In this document: one piece after another, positions 1 to 12,328 of the stretch
Position numbering within the stretch: position 1 is the stretch's first letter
Layout: each line of letters begins with the position of its first letter
From: Sinonovacula constricta
Taxonomy: Eukaryota; Mollusca; Bivalvia; Cardiida; Solecurtidae
Length of the DNA stretch: 64,000 bases
Assembly (NCBI GenBank): GCA_007844125.1
Contig: CM017567.1
Span: forward strand, 40,916,190-40,980,189
Direction: 5' to 3'
Notes under the pieces: generated by a model
What the model saw: only the letters and a program-made list of their open reading frames with translations
What the model was told of the DNA's origin: nothing
The model's database searches: none
Program-made: the position numbers and the translations under genes

Positions 1-1176
1 GTTTGGTCAGAGCTTACCACCTGTCTACCGCTGGTAATAATTTTTAAAAAATGTAATGTTTGATAAAATATTTACTCCCATTTTAAGTAGGGCAAGTGTC
101 AAGGACATTATGCAGAATTGGACAATTAACACAACAAGTTGTTGTGATGTTTGCCTTAAAAGACGTACATGAGGGGTAATCCAAATTCCTGGCCTTTCCA
201 AACAGAACGAAACATATTTGACATAAAATATGAGCCACATATGTTGATATGACATTTGTTTCCTCCACTCATGATAATTTATTTTACATGGGTATGTCCC
301 TGTACTTGTGGTTAGGTATCTAGTTGTAATTGGGCTCTGCAAGCAAGTGGTTGACTCAGAAGCAAGGTAAATGGACCATACCTTATAAATAATAGCAAAA
401 AGAGTAGGCAAAGAGGATTACAAGCACTTGCTAAATTATTGTGCAAATGGAGGATTTTATATTTCATTGCCCCCACCCCACAAAAAAATGATAAAATTAA
501 GACATCGTAAAAGAATCATTACATCTGTGTGTACGAGTACTTTTCTGCATAAGTAGGCTTTCTGTCGCAAGAGGTTAATGCAAGCAGTTGGCGATTTTCA
601 AGTGCACTGACAGATTTGACGATAACTAACTTAACTTCTGTTTATCTTACCTACCAACCTTTCTGTAATTTCGTTGATGTCACTTTGAGACTATGGGTAA
701 CAACCATGTGTTTAGGTCAAACAATGTATTCGTAAAATTTATGCAGAAAAGTAATCCCATTTTTTGTCGTTCAAAAGACATGTCCCAAAAAGTGAACATT
801 TCACGGTTATATTCTAAATAAACTTAGTTGTGAAGAAAGTCAGGTGTCTTCTTTATAACTGAAGAAACACAAAATATAACAATGTGTCCTCTCCATGAAA
901 AGTGATATAATATTCTGCTATTGAGTATTGTTTGGAAACAAACAATAGCACTTGGCAACAATCAAAACATGTAAATTGATTGGTTTGATTCAAACTAAAT
1001 TAAATACCTTATGTTAGATATTATTAACATACAAAAACATTTTCCTGTTTTTCTGCTCTGAGTGTGCATGATAAAAAAGGTCACTAAGCGCTAAATAACT
1101 ATGCAATATATTAAAGGTATTAAGTGATGCAGGTGATACAGAAATAATGATCGAAGGAAATGTAGAAAGAAAAATG
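1..1176. other. AT-rich stretch, no gene seen
   Basis: No open frame here has recognisable protein motifs, splice logic or family similarity. A 128-codon minus-strand frame at 25-411 has no motif I know and overlaps another frame, so I treat it as chance. Confidence 0.5.
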
Positions 1177-1657
1177 TTAACCCTTCAAACCCATATTCCA
1201 TCAATCCCAGGCTCAAAGCACATGTACCAATATCTAACCACGGTTTTGGGGAATTTGGTCATACATTTTACATAAACCCATTCTTAAGTCAAATATAAAG
1301 ACAATTTTGAACTCTAACTTTATGGTTACACTGTACTAATTGCAAAAAGAATACTCTAAATGTTCAGTCTTTCCAACTCTATGAAAAGCGTGATAGTGGT
1401 CTCTGCTAAAAATAGATATCGGATCGGATTACCCACATGGCTATGTAAAAGAAAGTGGTCACGTGGCTTTCTAAATTTAAACATAGGTAACTGCAGCGTG
1501 GCTCGGATAGGAACGAGTGGGGATTTATCCTTGACTGTTCGCAGAGCTTTTGGCTTCAATGAATAGCATTTTTCAAAACCTTTTCATGTACCAATGACTT
1601 GTTGTTTTTTTTGAGAAATTATTTTATTTTTGGATGAAACTATCATATACCACCTTA
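1177..1657 (+). mobile_element. TTAA-flanked inverted-repeat element, decayed copy
   Basis: This is a diverged member of the family seen at 3142-3605, 14661-15882 and 25126-25605. Shared internal blocks include a GCTAAAAATAGATATCG-like block near 1405, a GCAGCGTGGCTCGGATAGGA block near 1495 and an ATGAAYAGCATTTT block near 1558. The right end (1633-1657) reads ATATACCACC followed by TTAA, the inverted form of the family terminus. The left end is badly eroded; 1177 is the TTAA nearest the expected position, so that boundary is a guess. It encodes nothing and is probably a non-autonomous DNA transposon. Confidence 0.55.
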
Positions 1658-2080
1658 AGTACCAATCCTAGATGCCCATATTGTGACATATCATGACCTG
1701 ACTTTAAATAAGTTGGTAATAATGGTCTGTGGTCATATTTCTAGAATATATTTTGTAAGCACCACTCACATAACATTAGTTAATTTTTCATTTAACTTAA
1801 AAGCAGTCATAAGTATCTAGCCTAGTTGTGCATATTGTAGGCATGATATGTTTGCTTAAATTTTTACTGAGTTGTGGCCCTTTGTTATATTTCTTGAATA
1901 TATTTTGTTTCCTCTATTTCCTAGCTCTTCTTGGTAATATTTTTATTTAACTTCTAGTCATTTAAAAGTACCAATGCTAATTGCACATACACTTTTCACA
2001 TTATGAAAAATTGCTTAATTTTTCTAAAGTTACAGCCCTTTGTTTTATTTAACTCTGTTGAATATATTTTGTCTGCAAAG
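1657..2080 (+). repeat. Three diverged tandem copies, ~155-bp period
   Basis: Blocks starting near 1657, 1808 and 1966 repeat in the same order: a TAC-CAAT-like start, a CATATTGT-like stretch, a TTGCTTAAATTTTT-like stretch, then GGCCCTTTGTTATATTT and GAATATATTTTGT. Copies have diverged with indels. No coding function is seen. I recall similar tandem blocks in bivalve DNA, but that is from memory. Confidence 0.55.
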
Positions 2081-2381
2081 GATTCGAATGAACCTTACAT
2101 GGAATGTCAGTACTTTCTCTGACATGTTTAAGCAGTATCTCAGGATATTTATCATTTTCGATCATGGTTCTTGTTTTAATAACACTTACAACTGTTATTT
2201 AATTTTAAAATAATTGATGTTGTCATATTGATGAAAAAACAACATATCTTCAGTATAAAAAAAAATCTATAGTTTTTTCTTGTACCATTTTCTTTGAAAG
2301 TCATCTTTCACCTCAAATTTCACATGCACAGATTAAAATAATTTTACTGTTTTTAATTATTCTAAAAACTTTGTGTTTTAA

Positions 2382-2430
2382 TTTGGTTTTCTTTATTTCT
2401 TTTGCAGAACCAGACATGTGTGGTTTTCTT
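2382..2430 (+). pseudogene. Exon-like fragment, near-copy of the possible exon at 22.4 kb
   Basis: A pyrimidine tract ending in TTTTGCAG is followed by AACCAGACATGTGTGGT. The 44 bases 2382-2425 match the minus strand of 22476-22519 with about four differences, covering both the splice-acceptor tract and the first codons (NQTCVV here, KQTCVV there). Here the frame closes after nine codons (TGA), whereas at 22.4 kb it runs 33 codons. It may be a duplicated and broken last exon, or both may be pieces of one dispersed repeat. No other exons of a gene are seen near it. Confidence 0.4.
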
Positions 2431-3141
2431 CTCATGACAAATCCATGCTGAAGACAAACTTGTGTTAAAAAACTGTGATAATATAATCTTCATATTATTT
2501 GTGATTTGTATCATACCCTCCCCCTAGTCATAAAAACATTAAAATATCAAGTCATTTTTATAATCTTCATGCTGTATGTTGTAATATATGCCTATTGGTG
2601 AAAGGCGGGGGTAAACAAAACCGTTTGATGATGTCGAAACATTTTTCATCTATTCATTATTGATATGTTATAACGTCTAACCGCCCAAGCTCAAGAAGTA
2701 ACCTGGCTGTTATCGGGTACATGGGATCAAAGTGTTAATGATGTACACGTGTCCTTCAACCAGTCACCGGACCAGGGTGGTGCCGTATGTTGTTAGTTTA
2801 TGAGAATAGCACATTGCAAAAGGGACATGTAGAATGCTAAACTATTGTACAATTAACTCTACAATATGAGATTCTTCACCTTGCTGGACTTTTTATTGAA
2901 TCATCATTTCGATGTACGCAATAACAAAAATTCAAAATCTAAACACTGTATTACTTGTAAAAGGATTCTTTTCTTTAACTGTTACTTATATAACTACCAA
3001 GCATACATATTTTTATATCATGTGAAACCTGATCTCACATACCACAAGATTCCTTGTCTTCTTATCTGGAGTGGGAAAGTTATGGAATAAATGCATCATA
3101 ATCCTGTGTTAATATTTTTATCTCTGTCCTAATTTCCTGGT
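2431..3141. other. No gene seen
   Basis: AT-rich DNA. A 74-codon plus frame at 2866-3090 has no motif and no flanking splice sites that would support it. Confidence 0.5.
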
Positions 3142-3605
3142 TTAAAGGTGATATATCCAATGCATGTAACAATATTTTTTTACTTTTTTTGCTGGCGTGT
3201 GGAAGGGGGACATTTTAAGCATTATTTCTGCATAAATTCATACATAAGTCTAAGTGTACAAATTGCGAAAATCTAAATGTTCATTCTTTGCCAATTTATA
3301 TATTAGCAAGATTGTGATCTTGCTATAAATAGATATCGACGTCGGGCAGTTTATTCAGGTCACGATATAAGGTGATCTCAGAAGTAAATTGTCACATGGT
3401 TCCCTTAGTTTAAAGAAAGCTATCTGCGGCTGGCTGTGGTAGGAAATACCTTTTTTTTTGCAATGGCGAGTAGAGATTTTTGTTTCACTGTTTGCAGATT
3501 TAGGGCATCAATGAACAGCATTTTGCAGGACCTGTTCAGCTAACAAACTCTAATTTTGTTATGTGAAGAAAAATCTTTGGTCTAAGCTGTATGATGATAC
3601 CTTAA
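3142..3605 (+). mobile_element. TTAA-flanked inverted-repeat element, full-length copy
   Basis: A 464-bp element that starts and ends with TTAA. The left end reads TTAAAGGTGATAT; the right end reads GGTCTAAGCTGT then GATACC then TTAA, the inverse of the family terminus AGGTGGTATCYGACAG. Internal blocks match the other copies in order (ATGTAACAATATTT, GATATCGACGTCGG, GGCTGTGGTAGGAAATACC, GGGCATCAATGAACAGCATT). No protein is encoded. TTAA target duplications are typical of piggyBac and Kolobok superfamilies; I cannot tell which mobilised this one. Confidence 0.7.
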
Positions 3606-4429
3606 ATTGATATCTGTGTTAAAATTTATGTTTCACTTTTGTGTTTGTTATATTTGGGGTGTGGACAAACTCAGGAACAGAATGTTCAGTATCGTATATA
3701 CAGAGGTATTTTAATCTAAAAATAAACAACGAGAAATAACCCTTAATATAATATAAATGTCAATTAGGGGTTATTTAATAACATACATATATAAGTAAAA
3801 CAATGTCATTACAAAATAGTAAATAGCAATAATGCTAGCGGCATTTTTCTAAACATTCAAAACAAGCATTTAGCAAAACCTTGTTAGACATGTTAACACA
3901 TTCTAACAAAATAATTAGACACAGAACAAGCACAATTCGTTTCTTTACGAAATGATCATATTTACTTTGCAATATAATAACAATATAATAACACGTGAAT
4001 TTCACATGTTAAGCATGGAACAAAAAGAAATTAATATAAACTCATACAACAAGAACTTATACAACTTGAACTTATACCTTTTAACTCAACAGTATGTGGT
4101 ACTGAGATTTCGTCTGTATATCACCTTTCAAAGGATGTGCCTTAGATGCTACAACTGCAAACAGGTTAAAAGAATATTAAGTGCATGGAATAATTAAGAT
4201 AAACTGTGGACGATAGATAGGTTAGGATTATGCAAACGCGACAAGCCAGATTTATAAATATTAAATATTGGAAAATATAAAAATGCAAGATTACACGGTC
4301 CGATCAATCATATCAATACAATAAACATAAATGGATACAGGACTGATGCAAACCATAGCCTAATTGTAATTAAAATACAACTTAAAGTAATAAGACTTCA
4401 AAGTCAAATCTGTACACTAATCTTTACAT
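3606..4429. other. No gene seen
   Basis: AT-rich DNA with an 81-codon plus frame (3952-4197) of no recognisable family. Confidence 0.5.
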
Positions 4430-4740
4430 CTATCTACTTTGAAGTTCCCGGTGAAACGTCAGAAAAAATGGTGTAAACTTGGTTGTGGCCTGCTTTTGGG
4501 TCCTCATGCTGTAAGCAACAGCCTCAAGGTGCTGGTCCCAGTCATCTTGTTTCTCGTTGATTAGTCTGCTGAGGCGTTTCTTTAGGGTCTGGTAAGTCCT
4601 TTCATCAAGGCCGTTGGTCCGTGGATGATAAGATGAAGTCACAAGTCTCTATATTTTAAATTTGGCAGCAAGGTTCTCATTAAAATGGTTCACAAATTCC
4701 CTTCCTCTATCACTTAAAACCTTCTATGAGGCTCCATACC
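4430..4740 (-). pseudogene. Ty3/gypsy-type integrase core fragment, decayed
   Basis: The minus strand encodes part of a retroelement integrase catalytic core, the enzyme that inserts retrotransposon cDNA into chromosomes. Visible motifs are SDRGREF (second catalytic Asp), then SSYHPRTNGLDERTYQTL, which carries the catalytic Glu. Exactly 35 codons lie between that Asp and Glu, the classic DD-35-E spacing. Two in-frame stops break it, one before the Asp and one between the two motifs, so it is dead. The part with the first Asp and the rest of the polyprotein are missing, and no LTR is visible. Insertion direction is minus. The family is clear; the exact lineage is not. Confidence 0.8.
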
Positions 4741-7229
4741 ATCAACAAAACATAGCACAATGTGTAATTAATGCAGCCATTTTGTAAATTCTTTGATATT
4801 GATAAACAAAATGCATTATCTTGGTTGCAGCTTATTCAATACTAATTATGTGTACATTTATTTGGATCTTTCTTAATGTCTGAATATTTATTTGTATCAA
4901 ATACATGTCATAATAGCATGTGTTTTTGAGTGTTTCATGGAATTATTTCTGGCCTTACTTTTATTGTAATCTTTAGCCAAGACAAATTTCATCTCTGCAT
5001 AAATGGTTTGAAAGTATAAACTGTCAAATTGATGTTTCACCTATTTGTTCTCTATTTTACATGCTATAGAGACTTACAGTTTTTATAATCATTGAATCTG
5101 GCATACAAACTGTTACATTTTCTTATCAACATGTATCTCTTTAATGACAAATTGGTCACCACAAATTGTGCTTACTGTTGTAATTAACCAAATTAAAAAA
5201 TATATTCCCCTCTTTTTTTAGTTCCTTGATGTCTAGTATGTGTTGGTTGATTCAGACAAAATGCTTATACATAGTAAGGGATTCCCAATGGTAAATTTTG
5301 TTTGAGGGGTTAAGTGTAGGACATTGACAAGCAGATTTCATTCAGACGTCTAAGTACATTTAATTTGCCTTTTATGGAATTAAGTATGACACAATTTCTA
5401 CATTTACCAAGCATTTAAGCAGGCATTATTAAGCTGTATAAGAGATATGGTACAACCAAAAATTTATACAACAACCCAATTTGCTTCACAAACACAGACA
5501 CTTGTATTAAAACTTCTAGACTCTACCCAATTATTACAAGCTTTATCAATTTCATCGGGAAAAAATAAATAAAAGCATCAATTTTCCTCAGCAATGAGAG
5601 GGTATCACAGTTTTTGTGACTGGGATACAACATATGATTTTCGATAGATGAAGAAATTGATGGGAACATTTGTCTAATCATTAGATTAACAATAAATTTA
5701 TTTATTTGGATTTTACGGCACACCGACACTTGACAGGTCATACGGCGCCGAATACAAAGAAGTTTAATGTGAATAGAGACCGGTTTACATTTCTTAATTG
5801 CATTTCTCTTTACTTAGTTATATCGTGTTCGCGCTTGCACAATTCTTTTTCTCTTTGCTTCTGTTTTGTCCCGTGTATACTCGTTTCTCTTTGAATTAAA
5901 TTCATTGCGCGCATCCCAACATTCCAAGTTAAACCATTCTTGGCTTGTTTTATTGTATTGTTAACGATTTCATGACTTGCGAGTAACCGTTTACAATTTC
6001 ATTCATTCGCATAGTAAATTCCGATACCACGTGATCGATATCAGCCGTGTCAACCAATGAAATGAGTTCTTATACCCTAAACTTACTATCTCGGTCAATC
6101 GTATTTTGAAAGCGTGGGAAATTAGACTAGTCTAGTTTTACATAGGTAGGGGCGCTTTGTTTGTCATTGCAACTTTTACTGTTTTCTCCCATTGCGCGAG
6201 TTTTTAAGCAGAATAATATTGACGCGTGATCAGAAGACTTATTAAAATCTCGAATATATAATTGAAATTTTCAAAACATGTACGTAAGAAACCCACAGTG
6301 CTTGACCCACTCTTGGATAAAAATGTGACTTTTCCATAAGTATCATTTAAAATTCTTCCATTTACATTTGATAAACCCGTGTTTATACACAATTTCCAAC
6401 CATATCGGTAGATCGTATGATTGGAGGAAAAGTTACATTGTCAGCAAAACTATAAAGATATAACTACGACAAGATAATCAATTTTATCTGATGTACGACT
6501 ATTAAAGTATAAAGAATTGCGCTTATCCACAACTGAATCAGTCCTATGATATCCAATGATAAATGCAGTAATAAGTGTGCGTAGTGAGTCTACCTTTTGT
6601 AAGCCATGTCTAAATGACTTAATACTTAACTCTTCAAAATGTATAGACTTATATAAAACAGTGTAGGCAAAATATATATATATAATTCTTCTTAGAAAAT
6701 TGCAATTGCGCTTACGTTCATACTGAACGGCCGTCGGCTTTGAAAGCTGAACAAAAAAAAAAGCTCTCTTTACTCGGGAAAATCTGCCTTTTATACCTTT
6801 CAGTAGAAGTTGACCAAGTGACCAACTAAAAATGGGTAAAATGACCAAAGATGGTTAATTGGTCATTGACCAGACGAATATTGACCAAATAATGGGTCAC
6901 AATTTATGGTAAATCGTTAACTCAAGTTAAAATCTTTATACAGCTTTACAAAGGCTAATACAAATATAAGAAATTAATTTGTAAAGATGTAAAGTTATTT
7001 AATATCAAAACTTTATACCATGGAGACGAATCTTTGCCTATTCATCATTTTCTTACGTCCAGACTTTATCTTAAGAGGACGATGCAAATTACTACGTATT
7101 AGCAACAAAATTTACAATTCCATGATGCAACATTCAAGATGGGAACTACGAACATGCCGTTACACTTTCAAAAAGTACATTACTGAATTTAAAAAGGTTT
7201 TAGCTTGATGAAACATGGACATACCTTGG
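4741..7229. other. No gene seen
   Basis: Mostly AT-rich DNA. Around 5708-5775 a stretch with ACGGCACACCGACACTTGAC and GTCATACGGCGCC resembles a dispersed bivalve repeat from memory. A 132-codon minus frame (6450-6848) has no motif and no splice context. Confidence 0.45.
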
Positions 7230-7340
7230 TAATAGACCATTTCAAACGTCCAGTGCGCATGCGCCGATTTATATCTCGCGCTACGAGACTTGACCCGTTT
7301 TCTCGAGATTTTCAAAACTGGGGGCTCTTGCGCAAAGGAT
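7230..7340 (+). repeat. Dispersed repeat, inverted partner at 12.6 kb
   Basis: Starts TAATAGACCATTTCAAAC and ends near CAAAACTGGGGGCTCTT. The same two blocks, about 90 bases apart, appear on the minus strand at 12622-12746. The middle portions have diverged. The pair brackets about 5.3 kb that includes the long LINE. Confidence 0.5.
7255..7264. promoter_or_regulatory. NRF1-like palindrome GCGCATGCGC
   Basis: GCGCATGCGC is the core of the NRF1 consensus. It lies inside a dispersed repeat and no transcript start is evident, so occupancy is doubtful. A one-base variant (GCGCATGCGT) lies at 39843-39852. Confidence 0.25.
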
Positions 7341-8970
7341 TTAATCATTTGTGTCCGTACCAAAATATTTTGTTGTGATTTAGTAGGTCATCTCGTTGGT
7401 AAGACGCTTGCATGTTTTGTTTGACGTCATACGACGTAAACCAATTGGACAGTTCGTTACAGAAACTGGCGGATGTACTTTAACCATAAAAGGTAATGGT
7501 AAACAACGCCGTTCGTTTGACATTGATTATAGCAACAACCACCCATTTCCATAAATGACAAAATATGATCAAAACTATACATTTTCTGAAAGTGCTACTC
7601 ATGTCGATTAAAAAATTTATATAGGTTTCCCATGTAGATGTATAACATAATTGTTCTGATGGACCAGAAAATACAAAAAAATCAACCTTCGAAAAAAGGT
7701 CAATTTTTAATTTCAAGGAAATTCTGACCGCATATATTATCTAACCAAATAAAGATACAAGAACCACAAACTACTGTTCTGTTAACTAGTCAGCTATATA
7801 CACATCAAATTTAACTGTACCTGAACATTTTCTTGTCTGACAGTAACGTGTTATATCCAAGAATTTTAGGAAAGTATTACTCACTACAGTCACATGTCAT
7901 CGTTAAAATGATTATCTCATATAAACATGAACACATGCTGTTTTGCCGAAAATAGGCACATACATTAAGTCGCATAAAACAAACAACTTTCTTAGAAAAC
8001 AAGTGTTTGTTTGTTTTTTCGGTTTGCACATATTAGCGCCAATTAACGGCTGTTAACAACATTGTTCACGCACTTATAACATGGAGTCGCTAATTACATC
8101 ACTGTGATTTTTCTTCAAGGTTGTAAAAAATAAATGCGGTGTACTTTCTGACGCGGAGGGCTCTCTGGCTAACACTGCAACATCAAAGAAAATTCTTGGA
8201 AACAATCGACGGTCACCATCATTTGAAGTCGCCGAAAAGAAACAGTTGTTGAAAGATTAAAAATGATAGGTACACGTGAACGGCGTGTGCTATAAAAAAA
8301 AATATGCAACGTTATTGACGATTTACCTTCGCGGCATAAATATAAGTTCTAAAGGAGTGAGAGTGGAGGGGGGGAAACTGTACTATGTGGTAATATTTCA
8401 GACTGCGCATGTTTTTACTTATATAAATATCCTTACACACTTCTTTAGTCCATTGAATGATCATAAATATTTTTATAAAGGAATTATTTATATTTAAGGT
8501 ATGAATTAACTACAAAAGAATAGGCGAGCTATTGAAGTAATACATTTGCAATAAACACGAGATGAAAATATACATTAGATTGTGTTCCTTGAAATCCCCA
8601 CATCCACGTTTCCTCTTCCTTAACGAAAAAATAGTGGGGTTGGGAAAGGGTGCACCATTGTGGGTACTGCTAAATAAAGCGTTAGGTCCTTTTATGAGCC
8701 AAAAAAGATATTGTAGACCTTAGTGTTTTGTCCTTTTTGTTGTCCTCGCGTAAGTCAATGCATATTGCTCTTTAAATGGTGAATGTCATAAACCACACGA
8801 CTGCCATATGGTGACAGTTTCAAACATAGCTGCATAGCGGATGCATGTGTTCTTGCGAAGGGGAAAAGACGCCAAAACACGGTCACACTTCCTGTCCACT
8901 AGACAAACAAGGTGTCATAAAACTGCCAATTAGCTTAATTAGTTGGGGTGTCCGCTCATGTCTTAAAATT
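7341..8970. other. No gene seen
   Basis: AT-rich intergenic DNA without recognisable protein motifs or RNA genes. Short open frames of up to about 80 codons look random. Confidence 0.5.
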
Positions 8971-9697
8971 GGGAACAGAAGAACAGAACAGAACTTTATT
9001 GACTTAAACTACAATAGTTTCTCGTCAACAAACATGGTAAAACAATGTGTATACAATGTGAAATCATGTGATAATTACATATTTCATAAACGCTTAATCA
9101 CAAACAGTAATAACATTATTGCAACAGACATATTTTTTTTAATATTTATATTTTATTTATTTTCTTTTATTCTGTGTCATCCTTACGTGCTCTTATAAAG
9201 AATCAATTTTTACTTGTACAAGAATTGATGATTGATTGGAGACTGAACTAGTATGAGACCTCCTTTTGTCTTATTTCAACGTGGACTTTTTAATAAAACA
9301 AAACGATTTGTGAGTCCACATAGAAAAGAATACAATCATAAAACCATGTATGGTACAGCTATCTGGTCATATGTATCATTTATATGATAGTTATTATTGA
9401 AGTAACAAAAATACACACGAATAACTACTCAGTATTAATGAACAAGGTCGTATTTTGTAATGTCAAAATACACGTGCATTATTGTTTTGAACATGCCAAC
9501 ATGCATTATTTTTTTGAACATGCCAACGTATCTTCGTTTTAGTAAATAATCAAAACACTTAAAGTGTTGACAAATTGTTAAACTCTAACATATGTAGGAG
9601 TATAAATACATGAACAAAAATATATGTAATGCCGGAGTAGGAATAAGTATCCTTATGGGCAAGGACATTTTTATGACAATATTTACTTTTTGTCAAA

Positions 9698-11011
9698 TTA
9701 TGGCTGATTATGTTGTGTATTCATCAGTGCTTTCCGACGCAGGAAAGATTCATTGATGCATTTGCACAAATCAATTAGTTTACCCCTGCTGCTCGCTTGC
9801 ATTATCTCTGCAAACTTATACACGCTAGGTCTTTTATGGTAGTAATGAGAAACATATTTTGTACGAATATCTTTATATGTAGGACAAACAAGTAAAAAAT
9901 GGTATTCGTCATCAATATCTCTAGAGTTACAGAAAGTGCACAGTCGTAAAGCTCTCACTTCTCTATTGTTTTGATATCTACCTGTTACAACCCGGAGGTT
10001 ATGGGAGGACATTCTAAACTTCGAAAGAATATTCTTATACATTTTTGGCAGGGTATTCAAATAAATCTCAATTCCGAAGCTATTCTTATAACTTCTATAC
10101 AAACTTAAAGAACTACAGTTACTCAGATCACTGATCCACTGCTGTCTAAATACGTCGATAACTCTTACTTTAAACTTTAAGTGAAATGATTTTAAATTGC
10201 CGGCATTTTGATTCTGCCATACATATGAAAACCCAAAATTGTCTAGTAGGGTCTTTACACTGGTAACCGAATTGCTTATACCATTATTGCAATCGTTTAC
10301 TAAGCTTCGATATACCATTCGTAGAAGCACGTTATCTGTCGTTAGTAACTTGGTCCAATATATTATAATACGTACATATCTTGAAACATATAGTGGATAT
10401 CGACCAAGTTCACCGTAAACACATACATTAGGCGTCGATGCCTTTATTGTAAGAATACGTTTACAAAATTTCAAATGTATTGCCTCTATACCTTTCGATT
10501 TACCAAATCCCCAGACTTAACTTGCATAACCAAGGGTGGAACCAACGAAAGCGTCAAATAATTGACATAAAACTTTAGAAGAAAATGGATAGTTACGAAG
10601 TTTGTATAAAAGGACATTAAGTGCCCTACTACCTTTGCCAATGAGGGTTGTTTGATTTAGCGTAAACGAACCTGTATAATTGAAAACAGTGCCCAGATAA
10701 TTAAAATCATTTACAACTTCTAGGTCAGTTCTATCGTATTTCCATGTTTCTCCCTGCCTGATGCCACCACGTCGCCTAAATACTACAACCTTGGTTTTGC
10801 TAGTATTAACTTGCAGCTGCCACCTATTACAGTACGAATATAATATGTTTAAACGAGTTTGTAAGTCTTCTGGTGTATCTGCTAAAATACACATATCATC
10901 CGCAAATAATAGGATAGTTAGGGGTATGTCCTCCAATATTTGGTCGCTTGAACTCCCTTCTTTCAGTAATTGTTCAAGATCGTTAATGAATAATGAAAAA
11001 AGAATAGGCAA
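9698..11011 (-). pseudogene. LINE reverse transcriptase, motif C to C-terminus
   Basis: One minus-strand frame broken by a single TAA at 10517-10519. The first part (10520-11011) carries FSLFINDLE, the catalytic FADDM box (motif C) and FNYLGTVFNYTGSF, typical of the palm/thumb of LINE polymerases. After the stop the frame continues with WGFGKSKGIEAIHLKFCKRI and ends near 9698 with a Cx2Cx9Hx4C motif (CTFCNS...HFLLVC) near residue 180 of the last part. That motif is thought to bind nucleic acid during target-primed reverse transcription. The product would copy the element RNA at a nicked chromosomal site. The stop makes it nonfunctional. Confidence 0.85.
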
Positions 11012-11750
11012 TATAACTAACGCCCTGCTTTAGACCTACCGTACATTCGAAAAACTCAGAGTATGTGGATTGCCCTCTTACACAACATCTTACTTGTTGA
11101 TACATGTCGTGAATAATGGTTAACATTTTGGGATCAACTCCTAACTTGAATAACTTATTCCACAAACCATTTAGATATACACTGTCAAAAGCCTTTTTGA
11201 GGTCTACAAATGAGCAATACAGCCGATTTCCTCTACTTAAGACTTTATTTATCACAGAATTAAGAACAAAAATAGCATCAACAGTTGACCTGCCTTTTCT
11301 GAAACCAAACTGAGAGTCCCCTAGAACACTGTTTTTTTCCACCCAAGTATTTAACCGTTTATTAATGACAGATGTAAACAATTTAGAAAAACAGCTTACT
11401 AAAGTGACGCCGCGATAGTTATTGACGTCATTTACGTCATTTTTCTTGTGTATGGGAATAATAATACCTTCAGACCACTTATTCGGAAAATGTCCAGATT
11501 CAAAAATAGCATTGAAGAGATCAACAACATGTGACTCCAAAATATCAAACGACTCAATAAAATATTCATTTAAAAGGTCATCACCAGCACACGCTTTGTC
11601 ACGCTTTAGTGCCTCAATAGCTGATTGTACTTCCGACAAAGAAATTCGTGAGTTGAGTTCCTGTATGTCATAAACAATCGATTTAAAATCATGCTCAGCA
11701 CAAAAATGTTCTGTTTCCTCATCAAATCCTTCACTTGACTTAATTTGCAT
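10983..11750 (-). pseudogene. LINE reverse transcriptase, fingers and motif A
   Basis: The N-terminal half of the polymerase: SEVQSAIEALKRDKACAGDD and NYRGVTLVSCFSKLF (fingers), FGFRKGRSTVDAIFVL, then catalytic motif A as FVDLKKAFDSV and the motif B start LKQG. The frame shifts just after LKQGV into the frame that holds PILFSLFINDLE, so motif C is in another frame. It overlaps the next part by about 30 bases because of that shift. Together with the flanking parts it gives the standard LINE polymerase order. Confidence 0.85.
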
Positions 11751-12328
11751 CGAAGAAAAATAATAAAAAAAACTCGCTAGCTGATATCGTATTTGTACTT
11801 AACTTGCTTTTTGTAAATAATCTCCAAAAATTTTTTGGTTTACAATGCCTCATTTTTTCTTTTCCCTTAATTTTACTCCGTTCATATGTCCTTTTCTTTT
11901 TCCTAGCTATCCGTTTATACACCGACTTTAGGTCACACATATTATTTCTATTTTCATCATTTCTGCATCGATTAAATTCGTATACCGACTGTAAGTAATT
12001 ATATTTAGCACCCGCGCATTCACTATCGAACCATTCAGATTTATTACAAAGTCTTTGTTTATATGCTTCTGAGGAAACCTTTTTAGGCATTGAGGTTGTT
12101 GTAGAAAACAGGGTACTTGCTGCCTCACGTATTAATGACGAAAACTCGTCTACACTTAAATCAATACTCTGTGTATTGCTAGTGCACCAACTTTCGACTA
12201 TACGGTTCAGATCAGGTAGCTTCCCAATTAACCGTGACCGAAACTGGTCAGTTTTGCTGCTATGCCACGTGATGCGAGTGTGTGCACCTACCGTCATTTT
12301 CACGGACGGTAAACACACACAGTCGATA
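11740..12328 (-). pseudogene. LINE linker between endonuclease and polymerase
   Basis: About 190 codons rich in Lys, Arg and Ser, including a basic block (RIARKKKRTYERSKIKGKEK) followed by KPKNFWRLFTKSK, which in LINE proteins sits between the endonuclease and the polymerase. The frame breaks in a T homopolymer near 11757-11765; after a one-base shift it continues directly into the polymerase frame, so a slip in the homopolymer split one protein. The preceding endonuclease is absent because the copy is 5'-truncated. Confidence 0.7.

Larger units (their letters stand above)
8971..12328 (-). mobile_element. 5'-truncated LINE (non-LTR retrotransposon)
   Basis: A single minus-strand insertion carries, in order, the linker before the reverse transcriptase, the reverse transcriptase, a C-terminal Cys/His domain, about 0.7 kb of 3' untranslated region, and a tail reading AATAAAGTTCTGTTCTGTTC on the minus strand (8973-9002). 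The octamer TTAAAATT lies just outside both ends (8963-8970 and 12329-12336), a likely target-site duplication. The endonuclease is missing, as expected for 5' truncation. Two frameshifts and one in-frame stop inactivate it. A related fragment lies at 52697-53370. Clade is uncertain; jockey/CR1/I-like is my best guess. Confidence 0.85.

Noticed and set aside
6450..6848. 132-codon minus-strand frame
   Set aside because: No recognisable domain, AT-driven composition and no supporting splice or promoter signals.
8845..9198. 117-codon plus frame
   Set aside because: It straddles the LINE tail boundary and is antisense to the LINE 3' untranslated region.
10761..12000. Plus-strand frames across the 10.7-12 kb region
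   Set aside because: They are antisense shadows of the minus-strand LINE reading frames.
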